A stretch of 64,000 nucleotides of DNA from Aquanectria penicillioides. Taxonomy: Eukaryota; Ascomycota; Sordariomycetes; Hypocreales; Nectriaceae. The notes under the pieces are model-generated. The model worked only from the letters and a program-made list of their open reading frames with translations, made no database searches and was not told where the DNA came from. The DNA lies in the NCBI GenBank assembly GCA_003415625.1, contig PYIU01000003.1, forward strand, positions 248,001 through 312,000, read 5' to 3'. Position 1 is the first letter of the stretch. Every line of letters starts with the position of its first letter. Shown in pieces: positions 1-11,801 of the stretch. The translations under genes were made by a program, and so were the position numbers.

Positions 1-1014
1 GATACGTCGCTGGGCCATCTGGAAATAAATCTCCGCTCGCCTCAGCCGGTCAGGGTTCTTTGAAGGACCAGGTTCTCTTTCGACGTGAAATGGGGGAGCG
101 AGCACGCTGACGGCGCAAATGAGAAGCTGCCGGAATCAACAAAGAGCGCAGCAGAGAAGCAATCATGACAAACTCACGATGAGGCATGTTGTTCCATCCC
201 ACCGAAGCCCAGTCTCTCCTATGTCTCTTACACGTGCCCATAGCTGGTCAACAACAAATATCGGGTTCTTGATGTGGTTAGTTTGAAGAAAGTTCTCCAC
301 GAGTTGCGTAATTATTTCCGGATCGAGGTCAAATATGCCCTCACCAGCAACAGTGTGCAACTGACCGTCCTTGTGGCCGAGACTGGAAGTGAGAGAAGGA
401 TACTGTTTCATAGTGAACACCGGCCACTTCAGCAGGCTCTCGACTCTCATTTCCGAGCTCCGAGTGACGACATCTGCAGCGGGCGGCCTGTCACTTCCCG
501 GCTGCGATTCGTCAGAGCCTCCTCTGCCGGGGTCGCGCCCGAGTTCCTGGTTGGCGGATGACCCTTGCGCCTGGAACCCCCGTTGGGTTTGAGGCTCGTT
601 GTTCCGGTTGAGAAGTGCCGTAATATTGAGCTCCATCTCTCCCAGCCTCTGTAAGATGGCCAGACTTCCTCTGTCGAGTTTCGAGTGGTCCGAGGTGGCA
701 TCGTCCGGATAGCCACAAGCTCCTCCCGTAGAATTACAGAACCCACAAACCGGCCGCTGGTTGTCACACTTGGTCTTCCTTGCTCGACAGACATAGCATG
801 CCGTTGCGGCTCGTCGTCGAGCATACGAGGCCGACTCGCGAGAGGCCGATGCAGAGCCCGAGCTGGCATGGGCTATATGCGGGTCGTTGGGCGAGTTTGG
901 CTGAAGCTGCGGCACCGGGTTGGGGTGTGACATTGCGTGAACAAGTGGAAGAGGATCCGAGAGCAAGTTGGCCACCAAGGGCGCCATGGCAGCACCCCGA
1001 CGAATGTCCTCCAT
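1..1014 (-). CDS. Zn2Cys6 transcription factor, 3' end off the window
   Basis: This is the N-terminal half of a fungal binuclear-cluster transcription factor acting in the nucleus. Exon 1 is 178-1014. A phase-0 intron of 51 bp (127-177, GTGAGT...GGCAG) follows, and the reading frame then stays open to base 1, so the gene continues beyond the left edge. The Zn cluster lies at about residues 72-101 with spacing C-x2-C-x6-C-x5-C-x2-C-x6-C, preceded by a basic ARRRAA stretch. A low-complexity Ser/Pro/Gln-rich linker follows. A fungal-specific regulatory domain then begins, with the usual pattern around WDGTTCLI and, after the intron, LICAVSVLAPPF. The first ATG of the frame (1014) was chosen as start; other ATGs 9 and 27 codons downstream are possible. 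It is divergent from the sugar transporter at 1570, which it might regulate; that is inference from position only. Confidence 0.88.
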
Positions 1015-1569
1015 TTGTGTACGATTCGCTTATAGTATCTCAGTCTGGCAAAGCGATAGTGACCTGTTGTTTGTTGGCAACTCCCAGAGCGCTCCTCATG
1101 CAGACATGGCATTCCTCTGCGGGGCGTGGCCTGTGGATTATGGATAGAGTGAGCAACTTTGTCTAGAATCCACCGAATGCACCACCTCTCTCTCACACTT
1201 GGCGCGCATGAATGTGGCCCGACAGTTCAAGCCCCACACCATGAAGCTAACGCGGCGCTATTTCCATCCCCACTCCGATACTCCCCGACGACGCTTTTTG
1301 CTGGTAGCGCCGTCACCTGACAGACGGAACTCATGGACAAGCATCCATGGTGGTCTGCTTTTTTCTGGGGACCCCAGCTGGAGACCCCAGATTTGGGATC
1401 GACGGGTTGGCCACGAGGCGCGAGAACCATCACAGTGGTGTTGATGGTTTCTGGAAATATATATATATGGCCTCGATTCCCGGCTTTTCTTCAGCATATC
1501 TCGACATCACCATCCACTTTTTGGACACTCATACAAACTTTCCTTTTCACGCCTTCCATACCAGTTAAT
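1015..1569. promoter_or_regulatory. Divergent promoter region, regulator / sugar transporter
   Basis: This 555-bp gap separates two divergent starts. An AT run at 1455-1468 (AAATATATATATAT) sits about 100 bp before the transporter ATG and is the best TATA candidate. A pyrimidine-rich stretch follows it. No other site could be assigned. Confidence 0.5.
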
Positions 1570-3221
1570 ATGGCAGTGGCTCAATCAAAGGATCACGACG
1601 CCGAGAGCGTCCAGCATGTCCCCGACGCTACCGCCGATCTCGGCCACATCGCCAACAACCAAGAGCACAAACTCAATGCCATTCAGACCATCCGGCAGCG
1701 TCCATTGGTGTTTGCCTGGGCTCTCTTTGCCGTTGTAACATGTTTGCTCGTGTCCTTTGAGAATCAGGCCGCCGGCATGGTCCTTAGCATTCCCGAATTT
1801 CGCAAGGACTTTGGTTACAAATACGAAGGCTCGTACGTCTTGGAAGCCGATTGGCAGTCTGCCTTCTACGGAGGGCCAATTGCGAGTTCAATCGTTGGAA
1901 CCTTTGCTGCCGGTTACTTTGCGGACGTCTTTGGGCGAAAACCTCTCACAATTGCCGCCATTGTCGTGTCGTTTGGAGCTGTTGCGATCGAATTTGTCGC
2001 CACAACTAATGAGATGTTCTTTGGTGGCAAGTTTCTCAATGGATTTGTGGCAGGGACAATCTTGTCGGTGTCCGTCACGTATATTGGCGAGGTAACTCTC
2101 TACTCAATCCTTCTGGACCACGGTCCTTGTGCATTTCTAACTCGTCTTAGGTCACACCTCTTGCACTTCGTGGCATCATCACCTGTCTGACTGCCTTGAT
2201 GATGACTCTTGGTCCACTGACTGCAGCCATTATCATCGACAAGACTGGATCCGATAATTCTCGATGGGCTTACAGAGCCGTGTTCTGCGCTCAGTTTGCA
2301 TTTGCTGGCATCTGCGCAATCTTCGTTCCCTTCATGCCCGAGTCTCCATTCTGGCTGCTCAGCGTAGGAAAAACCCAAAAGGCAACCGATTCTCTCCGTC
2401 GACTTGGCTATTCTGGATCCGACCTGGAGCTGCGACTTAGCCAAATTCAGACCATGCTTGATGAGGCCAAGGAGGAAGCAGCGGGGGCAACATACCTCGA
2501 TTGCTTCCGTCGTTCCAACCTGCGCCGAACAATCATTTCTGTCATGCCACTGGCGATTCAGGCTTTGAGTGGTGTTTTCTTCATCGCATCATATGGAACC
2601 TATTACATCCAGCTCGCTGGCTACAGCACCGCTGCCAGCTTCAAGCTTCAGATTGTGCAGCACGGTCTATCCATGGCCGGTAACATCTGCTCCTGGTATC
2701 TTGTTGACCATGTCGGACGTCGACCTCTTACCTTCTGGGGAACGTTTTCCATCACCATCATCCTCCTGATCTGTGCTAGTTTGGCAACTGAAGGCAGCAC
2801 CGGCGCCATCAAAGGATCCGTCGCATTTCTTATTATTTACAACTTCTTCTACAACATCTCAATCGGTGCGACGGCCTATACTCTGCTCTGCGAGGTTGCA
2901 ACATCCAAACTTCGTGTCAAGACGATTTCCATCGGCGTGGCGCTGCAGTACATCATCTACTGTGTTTGGGCTTTCGTGATCCCATATCTCTTCAATCCCG
3001 ACCAGGCCAATCTTGGAGCCAAGACAGCATACATCTTCGGTGCCATTGGCGTCCTATGTCTCGTTTACCTGTGGTTCTATCAGCCAGAGACAGCCAATCG
3101 CAGCTATGAAGAACTCGATGAACTCTTCAAGAAGGGCATTAGCGTTCGTGACTTTGATAAGTACAAGACAGATGTGGAAACAAAAGGAGAGGAGGCCAAG
3201 GCCATAGAAGAGGCTAATTAA
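1570..3221 (+). CDS. MFS sugar transporter, alpha-glucoside permease type
   Basis: A 530-residue plasma-membrane proton/sugar symporter of the sugar porter family. Exons are 1570-2091 and 2151-3221, with one 59-bp phase-0 intron (GTAACT...CTTAG). Twelve hydrophobic segments can be traced. Diagnostic motifs are the FENQAAGM region in helix 1, DVFGRKP in the first cytoplasmic loop, PESPFWLL at about residue 237, DHVGRRP in the second half and PETANRSYEELDELF near residue 485. The last motif and the helix-1 pattern resemble fungal maltose/alpha-glucoside permeases more than hexose carriers; the exact substrate cannot be read from sequence. The ATG at 1570 is preferred over the in-frame one at 1333, because the sequence between holds the TATA-like run and no conserved residues. 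Confidence 0.92.
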
Positions 3222-3239
3222 ACCCAATGAGTTGTGGGT

Positions 3240-3785
3240 GGTAGGGGCTAGAATAGGAAATATGATTCCGTAGCGGGGTGAATAAATTTCCAAGTTTGAA
3301 AGATCTTTGCTCTTTTTGGAAGAAACAAAAAAGAGCGTGAAAATACCAATACAGCTGCCGAGGGCAACGAGATCAGCAATGATGCCCTCGATATAACGTA
3401 GCTTATTAGTCCATGGTTGAGGCCCGGTGATAGCTGCAGCGGCGAATAGTAAAAAGTAGCCGTTACTGACTGCAGCCTTCTCGGTGTTTCCCTTTATGTT
3501 TGATGCAATAAGACTGAGGAATACAACCATGATGGGTTACAACACAGTGGCGAGCCACATGCAAACCACGATGCCCCATTTCGAGGATTGGGGAAGTGGT
3601 ACGACACTAATATTTCCAACTATCGGTGGCACCGCGGCGAATATACCCCAGCAGTATTGTGGAATGTTTGTGAAGTTGATTCCGACCACAACGATCTAGA
3701 TGAAGGTAATCTGTATCACACCAGAAGGGAGACTGACGAGCACGGTATTGGGCTTTAACCAGTTTGTTGTTGGAAGGGGACACTG
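3240..3785 (-). pseudogene. Relict of an allantoate-permease-type MFS transporter (C-terminal half)
   Basis: Reading the minus strand from about 3785 to 3290 in one frame gives the typical C-terminal half of the DAL5/anion:cation symporter family. It includes a WLKPNTVLVSLPSGVIQ-like helix, the loop IPQYCWGIFAAVPPIVG, WGIVVCMWLATVL, then PIMVVFLSLIASNIKG and an AAAITGPQPW block. Two stop codons interrupt this frame, one before IVVVGINF and one just before PIMVV, and no N-terminal half is recognisable upstream. A 158-residue open frame remains only because the downstream part lacks stops and runs into the antisense of the sugar transporter. It is a dead gene fragment, lying tail-to-tail with the neighbouring transporter. 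Confidence 0.72.
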
Positions 3786-5653
3786 GCCAAAACACACACC
3801 CCACCCAAACGGGTATAGGGTAAGCAGATTCGGTGATGACCGAATAGCCTTTCCAAGCAGCTGCGAACAACTTGGGAGAGTTTAGACCATTTGATCAGAA
3901 GCTCTGGAGTGTCCCTTAAGGAAAAGAAGAAAGGAATATAAAGCGGAAAGTCATAAATAAAGGAATGTCATAGGGGCTGCACTAAGACTTCAATAGGGTC
4001 CAATTGCAAGGAATTTAGAATTTCAAAAACAAAAATTAGTTAGAGAAAACTGCCTGTTCATTTCCTATGTCTCTATAGTCCCTTTTATCTTCCTCAACCT
4101 CCCTAATGACAGGTTGATCTACATTACCCTAGACCACCAACTCAATGCTGTCGTTACCCTGTCATCTAGGGTTGAGACATGTACAAGCTTTTCTAGTTTG
4201 GGTATCAACCATAAGAAGTTCCACGTATCAGAAGCCTTTTCAACACCCATGCGAGTTCTCGAAGCAATAATCAAGTGCCAGTCTCCAGGTGGTCGGCATG
4301 TTTGCCAATTTCAACTTTGTGTGAAAGTAGAAATTACAGAAAATCATTTCTCTCTTGCGGCACTCACAAATGCGTGTTTCTAGGATAATCTCAATAGCGA
4401 AGACACGGGATGTTTGAGTGTCCGAAATGACTCGACTACAGCAGTAACTCAAGTCGTCAGCCCCGAATACCACTTGGGCTTGAAAATCCCATGAATAGTT
4501 GGTCAATCAATGGGCACCCGTTCTCGGTCTCCGATATATATAATAATTTGGATATCCTGGAACGGGACTACATGCAAACACCCGCGGCAGAGAATTTCCA
4601 TATATAGGACAACGGGCTTATTAACTTTGGCGTGTAAATATTGAACAGATATTACTTATAAACCGGTTGTAAGAATAGGATCCTTTAATTGCTGAAACAA
4701 ACGTTGATACAGCTGATAGCCTGGTCATTTTCATGGCACACCTGTGTTGCGCTAAGCTCAGCTGCCAAGGATGGCATAGAGTTCGGTCAACTTCCTTGAA
4801 TCAGCTGGTAGTCTTCTAAATTTACCGACCTCAGCAGTAGGATTCGCCTGTGCCAAGACTTTTTCCCTCTCTTATTCTTAGTGATGGTGCGGCCGGAAGG
4901 GTACTTTGTTCCTGGAAAAGAAATCGGCAGAAAGACAAATTCCATGCAGAACTATACAGGGTAACTAACCTGCCAGACTGGTTCGGCCAACTTCCGAACA
5001 GACACAAATTTGTTGGTGAAGTTCATCGGGATGCTCCCTAAACATAAGAATGGCATAGAAAGGTCATTAGTAAAGAAATAGAAAGAGACCCCGTGGGAAT
5101 TGACGAAATAGCCAAATTCAGGAAATTAAAAAAAGGAAATCCGTTCGAGGAAGCCGTCAGTCTGTTTACTTCGATCACCTCTGTAGCCTTCGAGCCCTCC
5201 TAACCGCCAAATCGCGGTTTCAGCCACATTACTTTAGCCAACCAACTTAACATCAATTACTCCGATTCTCAATTATATTAATAATCTCAACCTTCCGACG
5301 GCGTAAAGACTCTCCGTCGAGACCGGAATCACAGATCTTCCTTACAGCCTTGTTGCGAAATTGTTGGTCCTGTAAAAGTGGGTAAAATCTCACGCTCTCA
5401 ACTATAGAGTGGGGCACAGTTCCCATTGTGTTGAGAGGCTCAGAGAAAATGGTGGGCAATAGGCACCATTCAATTCATACGAAAAACAAGCTACTCCCAC
5501 CACCGAAACCCGATGCGGTCCCATACGTCTTATATCGTTCCTCTCAGTAGTACGCCAAGGTATAAAAGCAAGCTGACCGAACCCACGAAATTCTAACGTA
5601 ATTCATCACTTCAAGCAGAAGAGGCTGCATCACATCCATATCCTATCTGCAAC
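3786..5653. other. AT-rich non-coding stretch
   Basis: No frame here carries a recognisable domain. The sequence is AT-rich with short open frames only. The last about 100 bp before 5654 serve as the epoxide hydrolase promoter (TATA-like tataaaag at about 5561). Confidence 0.5.
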
Positions 5654-7103
5654 ATGAGCCTTACTGATCCTCTCCCGGGCCCTGGCCCCGTTGAGCGTTT
5701 CAAAATCGATTTGTCCAGCAATGTACCGAGAATGCTCGATCTGGTGAAGAATACCAAGTTGCCCGAGAAATCCGTGTATTCCAGCCTGGGAGCTTCGGCG
5801 GGCATCGACATAGACGTCCTGAAGCAGCTGCAGAAGGAATGGATTGAAGACTTTGACTGGAGAGCGGAAGAGGAAGAGCTGAACAGGTAAGCACCAAATG
5901 GTATAATCTTCAAATATACCCCCTTGCTCACCATACGAACAAAAGCTACAATCATTTTACCACGACGATCGAGGATTTGAAGATTCATTTTATCCATGAA
6001 CGCTCTAGTGACCCGGACGCGATTCCGCTACTACTCTTGCATGGCTGGCCAGGCTCATTCTTGGAGTTTCTGCCTGTGGTTAAACCTCTGACACAGAAAG
6101 CGAAAACCTCAACCGGCATCGACGTCTCATTCAACATCATCATCCCCTCGCTCCCAGGATACGCCTTCTCCGAGGCGCCGCCGCCAACCTGGACCATCGC
6201 TGACACAGCTCGCATTTTCCACAGACTCATGACCGACGTGTTAGGCTACAAGACTTTTGCTTTCCACGGTAACGACTGGGGCTGCGTGATCGGCTACACC
6301 TTGTACGAGCAGTATACTGCAGCTACCCGTGCAGCACACTTTTCTTTAATACCTTTCTTCCCCATGCTGCCCGATCAGCTCGTGGCCAATAACATCACCC
6401 TCACTTCGGAGGAGCAATTCCAAGAGGATCGTTTCATGCAATGGAATACGATGGGAAATGCCTACTTTATGATACAGGCCACTAAGGTAATGGACACCAA
6501 GAACGATAATGCGTTTCCAATAGCTAACAGTCTTAAACAAAAATAATAGCCGACCACGATCGGACTTGCATTGCAGGATAACCCAATGGGCCAGTTGGCA
6601 TGGATTGCTCAGCAGATAATCGACTGTAAGTCCTATCACGCCTAAGGACCCTAGTGGCAGTGTATACGGGAAATATCCTAATAGTTCAACAGGGTCCGAT
6701 CCGCGGGCAGGAACAGGCCCGTCCGTACTCACTAACAAAGAGATACTACGATTCACATCACTCTACTTTCTGACTGAGTCATTTCTTTCATCTGTTTTCA
6801 TCTATGCCTCCAATCCCAACGGGTTTAGGCCAGAATACACCAAAGCGCCAACAGACGCCCCAATGCTTTATAGCAACTGGAAGTACAATAATGCATTCTG
6901 GCCACGGGCTGTGGTGGAGAAGGTCGGAAACTTAGTCCATTGGCAAGGTAAATCACCTCATCTCAATAAATGGTAGCAGAATGACAACAGCGATTAACGT
7001 TCTTTTTTCTCCAGATCATGACTTTGGCGGCCACTTCGGAGGTGTCGATAATCCACCAGCTCTTATTTCCGACATTCGAGAAATAGGAAACTATTGGAAT
7101 TAG
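5654..7103 (+). CDS. Epoxide hydrolase (microsomal type, EHN + alpha/beta hydrolase)
   Basis: This enzyme hydrates epoxides to diols. Five exons are supported: 5654-5886, 5946-6486, 6550-6625, 6693-6947 and 7015-7103, all joined by GT-AG introns that keep frame, giving 397 residues, normal for the fungal family. Residues 1-110 form the epoxide hydrolase N-terminal domain (conserved DFDWR and a NSYNHF-like segment). The alpha/beta hydrolase fold follows, with oxyanion motif HGWPG near residue 109 and nucleophile Asp in GNDWG near 188; most relatives have GGDWG. The catalytic His is in DHDFGGHF near 370, and the C-terminus NPPALISDIREIGNYW is classic. A contiguous frame would suggest truncation at 6546, but splicing restores the complete C-terminus. 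Substrate unknown; xenobiotic or secondary-metabolite epoxides are usual for this group. Confidence 0.9.
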
Positions 7104-7807
7104 TGGAGCAATCGTTTCGAGGTAGTTCATCGCAAGGCTCAGACTCCATTACTCCAATATTGGGGACTCGGCTATGTCGGAACTGTCCGTGCTGTCCGAG
7201 TGAGACGCGAGTAGCTATGGCAGGACGGTGAAGCGTGGGCTAGGACTCGAGCGATTTGTTCAATTTCTAATTTCCTTTAGGACTAAATACCTGAGTGATT
7301 GGCAAAAATTTACATAGGATTAGACAATGACGTTAAAAAGCTATGATTACAGGTGTTGAAATGCATTCGGCAGGGGTTTCTGAGCCGCCTGTGAGTTGGA
7401 GTTGCGCAATATCGAAGCGGTTGCACGTGAACTAAATCAATTTAATTTCACTCTATTTTCAGAAATGTTCTTTAAAATTGAAAGGGTTTTATTCTGCACA
7501 GGATGCTTTGTAAATGATAAACCCTTGCTTGAATATTCGCACCATAGGACCATTTGAGTCACATCCCCACTCATTTCAAGCTTGCTTGCGCTATTACAGC
7601 TATGGTTAGGTATCGGAGGAACGCGTGCTCCTTTTAGTGGCGCCAGAACCGATATCGAAGGGCGAAATCAACAAGATTATTGTGGGGCGCCTCTCCGCAC
7701 TTCCGGCCAGAAACTTTGATATGCATAGTGTTCAATCATGAATGACGGGCCTCCGGATTTTCACTCAATACTCTTGCCGCGTTGCTGGGTCTACAGAGGG
7801 TTGGAAA
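7104..7807. other. Intergenic region before the first homeobox gene
   Basis: No coding signal was recognised. An in-frame upstream ATG at 7742 could extend the next protein by 22 residues, but that stretch lacks conserved character. Confidence 0.4.
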
Positions 7808-10515
7808 ATGTCCAACGACCAACCAGAATCGACCTGCAATGCGCAGCTTACCAATTTTGACCTGGAGCTGATGGCGCTAGACCTCAGTAACACGCTCGAC
7901 CCTGATCTCACCCAAATTGGAGGCGATCATGCCCTCTCACTTCAAGCCCCAATGGCCATCGACACACTTGGGGAACCAGACGCCGGAGGTTTTTTATCAG
8001 GAAGAGATGGATCTGCAGATGATGAAGGTGAAAATGAAGGGGAAAATGAGGTCCTGGATGAGTGGTCACGACTCCAGGACACCTCAGGCGCACCAACATC
8101 TCATGATGTTTTGGCTAACAAATATCCCGAGCTTGAGAATGTCAGACAAGACGCTCTCCAGTTTCTGGGAGATGCAAGAAACAATATCAGATATCAGAAT
8201 TCACCTCCCGCACTCTACCCGACCGCCAAGATTGGAAAGCGATTTTCTTCCGGGGCTGTCAAAGTTCTGAGAGCCTGGCTCTCAGCTCACGAGACCAATC
8301 CATATCCCAATGCGGGTGAAATCGAAGCCATGCAAACACAAACTGGTCTAAGTAGACAACAAATCACTACCTGGCTTGCAAATGCTCGACGACGACTCAA
8401 AGTCCAACCTCGACGAAGACCAGTTGCCGACGACCAGACCAGCGATACTTCGCCTCGCGAAATACCACAACGACGGGCAACCCCAATCTCTTTCGCGGAT
8501 ATGAACCCACTTGAAAGATGGCAGCACTCGCCTCCGGAACATGAACCCGCCACGGCATCTGCAATTGCCCAAGCAGTGTGCGGTCTTTCACCGGGTTCAA
8601 CAGGAGAAGAGGAAGCACGAACAAGACCCAATCGTCCATTGGGGTCATTGGGTAGTAGCTCAACAGGAAGTAGCGTAATCACTTCACAGTCTAGCGCCCA
8701 TTCACTATCTTCGGCTTATTCCCATGGTTCTCAGGCTTCAATCATGTCTTTAGATAGATTGAAAAGGGCCATCAAACGTCGGAGACGTAAGATTGGCACG
8801 ATACGAAACGAAAATGACAAGCTCACTCGGCTCAACCAAGGAATCTATACTTTCCAGTGTACTTTCTGTACCGAAACCTTCAAAACAAAACACAACTGGA
8901 GACGCCATGAGAAATCCATGCATCTGTCGCTCGAGCACTGGGAGTGCTCTCCTCGAGGGCCGACTTTCACCGACGAACAGTCCCAAAACGTTTGTGTATT
9001 CTGTGGACATATTAACCCAGATAGCAATCATCTTGCAGGTCATAACTATGCAACCTGCCAGGAAAGATCACTAGAGGAACGGACATTCTATCGTAAAGAC
9101 CACCTCCAACAGCATCTAAAGCTGGTGCACAACGCTCAGTTTATGAAGCTTCCAATGGATAAATGGAAATACGAAAATGAAGACATTAAATCTCGGTGCG
9201 GGTTTTGCGGTCTCGTCATGAACTCTTGGTCTGATAGAGTGGACCACCTGGCCGAGCACTTTAAAGGTGGTCAGGCGATGGTTGATTGGCAAGGTGACTG
9301 GGGATTCGAGAATCATGTGCTAGACATGGTTGAGAATTCTATGCCTCCCTGTGAGATACACTCCTGACCCCTACACCCCCACAGCTCTAATACTGTTTGC
9401 AGACCTTATTCACTACGAGCGACACTCGCCTTGGCCTTTCACCACTCATCAAGGGCCGCCTTGGACGCCGGCCAATGCCTTTGAGCTACTCAAGGTGGAA
9501 TTGGAATATTTCTCGACAAATTATGTGACCACTAAGCACTGCACCCCAACAAACGAAGAACTCCAGTACGAGAGCTGTTGCATTATCTTTGGTGCGGAGA
9601 TGCTTTCGCAAAACTTTTCAACAGCCGCCTCCTCCTGGCTCCGTGATCTCCTCATGTGCTCACCAGAAATAGCTGATCGAGCTAGAGTTCGTCCGATGAA
9701 AAGCGCCGCGAAATCGAGAATAACACAGCTTAAAATACAAGGGAAAGACATGATATTTGACGCGTGCGTAATGGAAGATCAATTGCAAAAGTACTTGGAT
9801 GTCCCTCGGCTTTTAGGACTGGAAGTAGGCGACGATGAGCTTCAACACGAGGCGTGCAACATCGTTAACCGCCTGGAGTTGTCCTCAACGAATCCTTCCG
9901 ACATGTTTGTCAACTTTTTGACCAGTTTAATCTACAGCTCAACGAATTGGCTTACAGCTTTCCGCCAACGCGCCAATTTGCCATTGTCGGAGGGAACCTC
10001 GGGAGCTGGTCAAGAGAGCACTAGCATGCTCCTAGATCTAGCCTCAAGGGCTGCCTCGCCATCAAATATCACCGTCGAAAGTATACTACCAAAAGCTATG
10101 GTTGGCAAGTCGGCAGCATCAGAGAGGAGCTTAGGTACAAATTTCAAAGCTGGTCAGGCTTCGGATGAGCCAACACCGCTCTTTCTCAATGACAGCAACT
10201 GCTATCGGCTTCTCGCAAGAGAACTGTCCAGATTTGTGGCCACAACCACGTCCCCAAGGAACCCCAATAGCCACGTGCCAACTGACGAAGAACTTCAATA
10301 TCAGGCTCGATGGATTATGTTTGGAGAGTACGTACACTAAGCCTCTTGTTATGGAGTCAACGCTCTAATAACGAACCAATGTTGGATACTCCGCTGACCG
10401 TGCTACTAGCGATGACCCGTGGAACCAGACACCACTCGATAATGCAGATTGGTTGGTTGAATTCAAGAGAGATGTGGGATTGCTTCCCAAGGAAGGAAAT
10501 GATACAAATAGTTGA
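7808..10515 (+). CDS. KN-homeodomain / C2H2 zinc-finger transcription factor 1
   Basis: Exons 7808-9350, 9403-10327 and 10410-10515 give 857 residues. An acidic N-terminus is followed by a KN-type homeodomain at about residues 140-200 (FSSGAVKVLRAWL, then TGLSRQQITTWLANARRRLK), a Ser-rich region, and a C2H2 finger near 347-372 (FQCTFC...HNWRRHEKSMH). Further Cys/His-rich segments (VCVFCG...HNYATC, FYRKDHLQQHLKLVH, SRCGFCG...DHLAEHF) lie before the first intron. The long C-terminal half is helical and repetitive, with three related blocks (DEELQYE, DDELQHEA, DEELQYQARWIM). The last exon ends in DDPWNQTPLDNADWL, a signature shared with the paralogue at 14801-17674. Both introns fall at the same places and phases as in that paralogue. 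Targets are unknown. Start 7808 was chosen over 7742. Confidence 0.88.
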
Positions 10516-10923
10516 AGGTTGGGCTGTGGAAGTGACGCAACCTCCACGTAGATTAGCGAGGGAAGTTAAAACGCATCTTATCTCGCTGGATCATTCGTAT
10601 TATTAGTCAAGGGCGAAATCGACATATTTTTGTGGGTCCAGGGCGCTGTACGCCCTACGCCCTGTTTCTCTCCGAGCATCCGAATGGTCTATGATAATAT
10701 TTAGTTAATCAAAATGGTATTTCGTAAGGTATTTTGAAGACTCTTGATTCAAACTTTCTTCCTGTTTGAGTCCCTAACTGCGAGATATATATATCGTACA
10801 AGAAGTGGCAGGTTCCCACAGAGGAAGTGCCGAGGTCAACGAACCAACTGCCAAGCTTTCTCTGTGAGCTCTCTTTGCCGGTAAAACTCACTCACAATTG
10901 GGCATTAGAAAATACTAGACAAG
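10516..10923. promoter_or_regulatory. Promoter of the dehydrogenase gene
   Basis: A perfect palindrome GATATATATATC at 10783-10794 lies about 130 bp before the ATG and is the likely TATA region. Nothing else was recognised. Confidence 0.4.
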
Positions 10924-11801
10924 ATGAGAGTCGGATTCCTTGGTCTGGGGATGATGGGTACCCCAATGGCAGTGAACCTGTCCCGCAAGTTCCCCCTCAC
11001 CGTCTGGAATCGAAGCCCTTCCAAATATCCGGCTTTGCACAAATTGGGAGCAACAATAGGCGCCAGCCCATCGAAAGTGGTAGAGCAGTCGGATGTCACC
11101 TTTGTAATGCTTTTCGATGGCCAGGCAATCGACTCCATATTTGATGATGATCTCAGGCGGGCGCTACGTGGCAAGACATTGGTCAACACCAGTTCGGTAT
11201 CAGTCGAGTTCAGCAAACGACTGGCTCAACAAGTTCACGATGCAGGAGGAAACTTCATCGAAATGCCTGTAAGTGGCAGCAAAATACCGGCTGAGCAAGG
11301 TCGGCTCGTGGGTATGATGGCAGGCAACCCAGATACCGCCGAAAGAATACGGCCCATTGTGGAACCCATTACCGACGCGGCTATATATTGCGGGCCTATC
11401 GGAAGTGGCCTCAAGACCAAGTACGCTGTCAATCTTTACCTTATCACCATGACCGCCGGCCTAGCTGAATCCATGAGCCTAGCTAAAGCGCAAGGCCTTG
11501 ATCTGGAGGCATTTGGGCAGGTGCTCAACGCTGGTCCCATGGCATCAGCATACTCGACCCTGAAGATTGCCAAGATGTTGAACCAGGACTGGTCAGCCCA
11601 AGCAGCCATCAAGGATTGCTACAACAGCACTCAGCTCATTCAATCGGCGTCAAAAGAGGCGAATATCCAGACCCCCTTGTTGAACTGTGTGGTTCATTGT
11701 ACAAGAAGGCAAAGGACTCAGGACTTGGAGAAGAGGATATGATAGCCGTTGCTAAAGTATTTTCGCAACAGGATTCGTCTAAATCTGGCGCCAATATCTG
11801 A
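10924..11801 (+). pseudogene. 6-phosphogluconate / beta-hydroxyacid dehydrogenase-like gene with a one-base frameshift
   Basis: The product resembles NAD(P)-dependent beta-hydroxyacid dehydrogenases (3-hydroxyisobutyrate/tartronate semialdehyde group). The Rossmann motif GFLGLGMMGTPMA starts the protein. The substrate loop MPVSGSKIPAEQG and the catalytic-Lys segment GSGLKTKYAVN follow, then a helical C-terminal domain. The main frame leaves the family pattern near 11676. The expected end (ELCGSLYKKAKDSGLGEEDMIAVAKVFSQ, read here as separate short pieces) continues in the +1 frame to a stop at 11799-11801. The switch coincides with a CCCCC run at 11672-11676; one extra C would restore a 292-residue protein of normal length. 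Either the gene is a recent pseudogene or the sequence carries a homopolymer error. No introns were seen. Confidence 0.75.

Noticed and set aside
3054..3530. An intact 158-residue membrane protein
   Set aside because: It is the stop-free tail of a broken transporter running into antisense of the neighbouring gene.
6487..6549. Truncated epoxide hydrolase ending at 6546
   Set aside because: Splicing into three further exons restores the complete C-terminus including the catalytic His.
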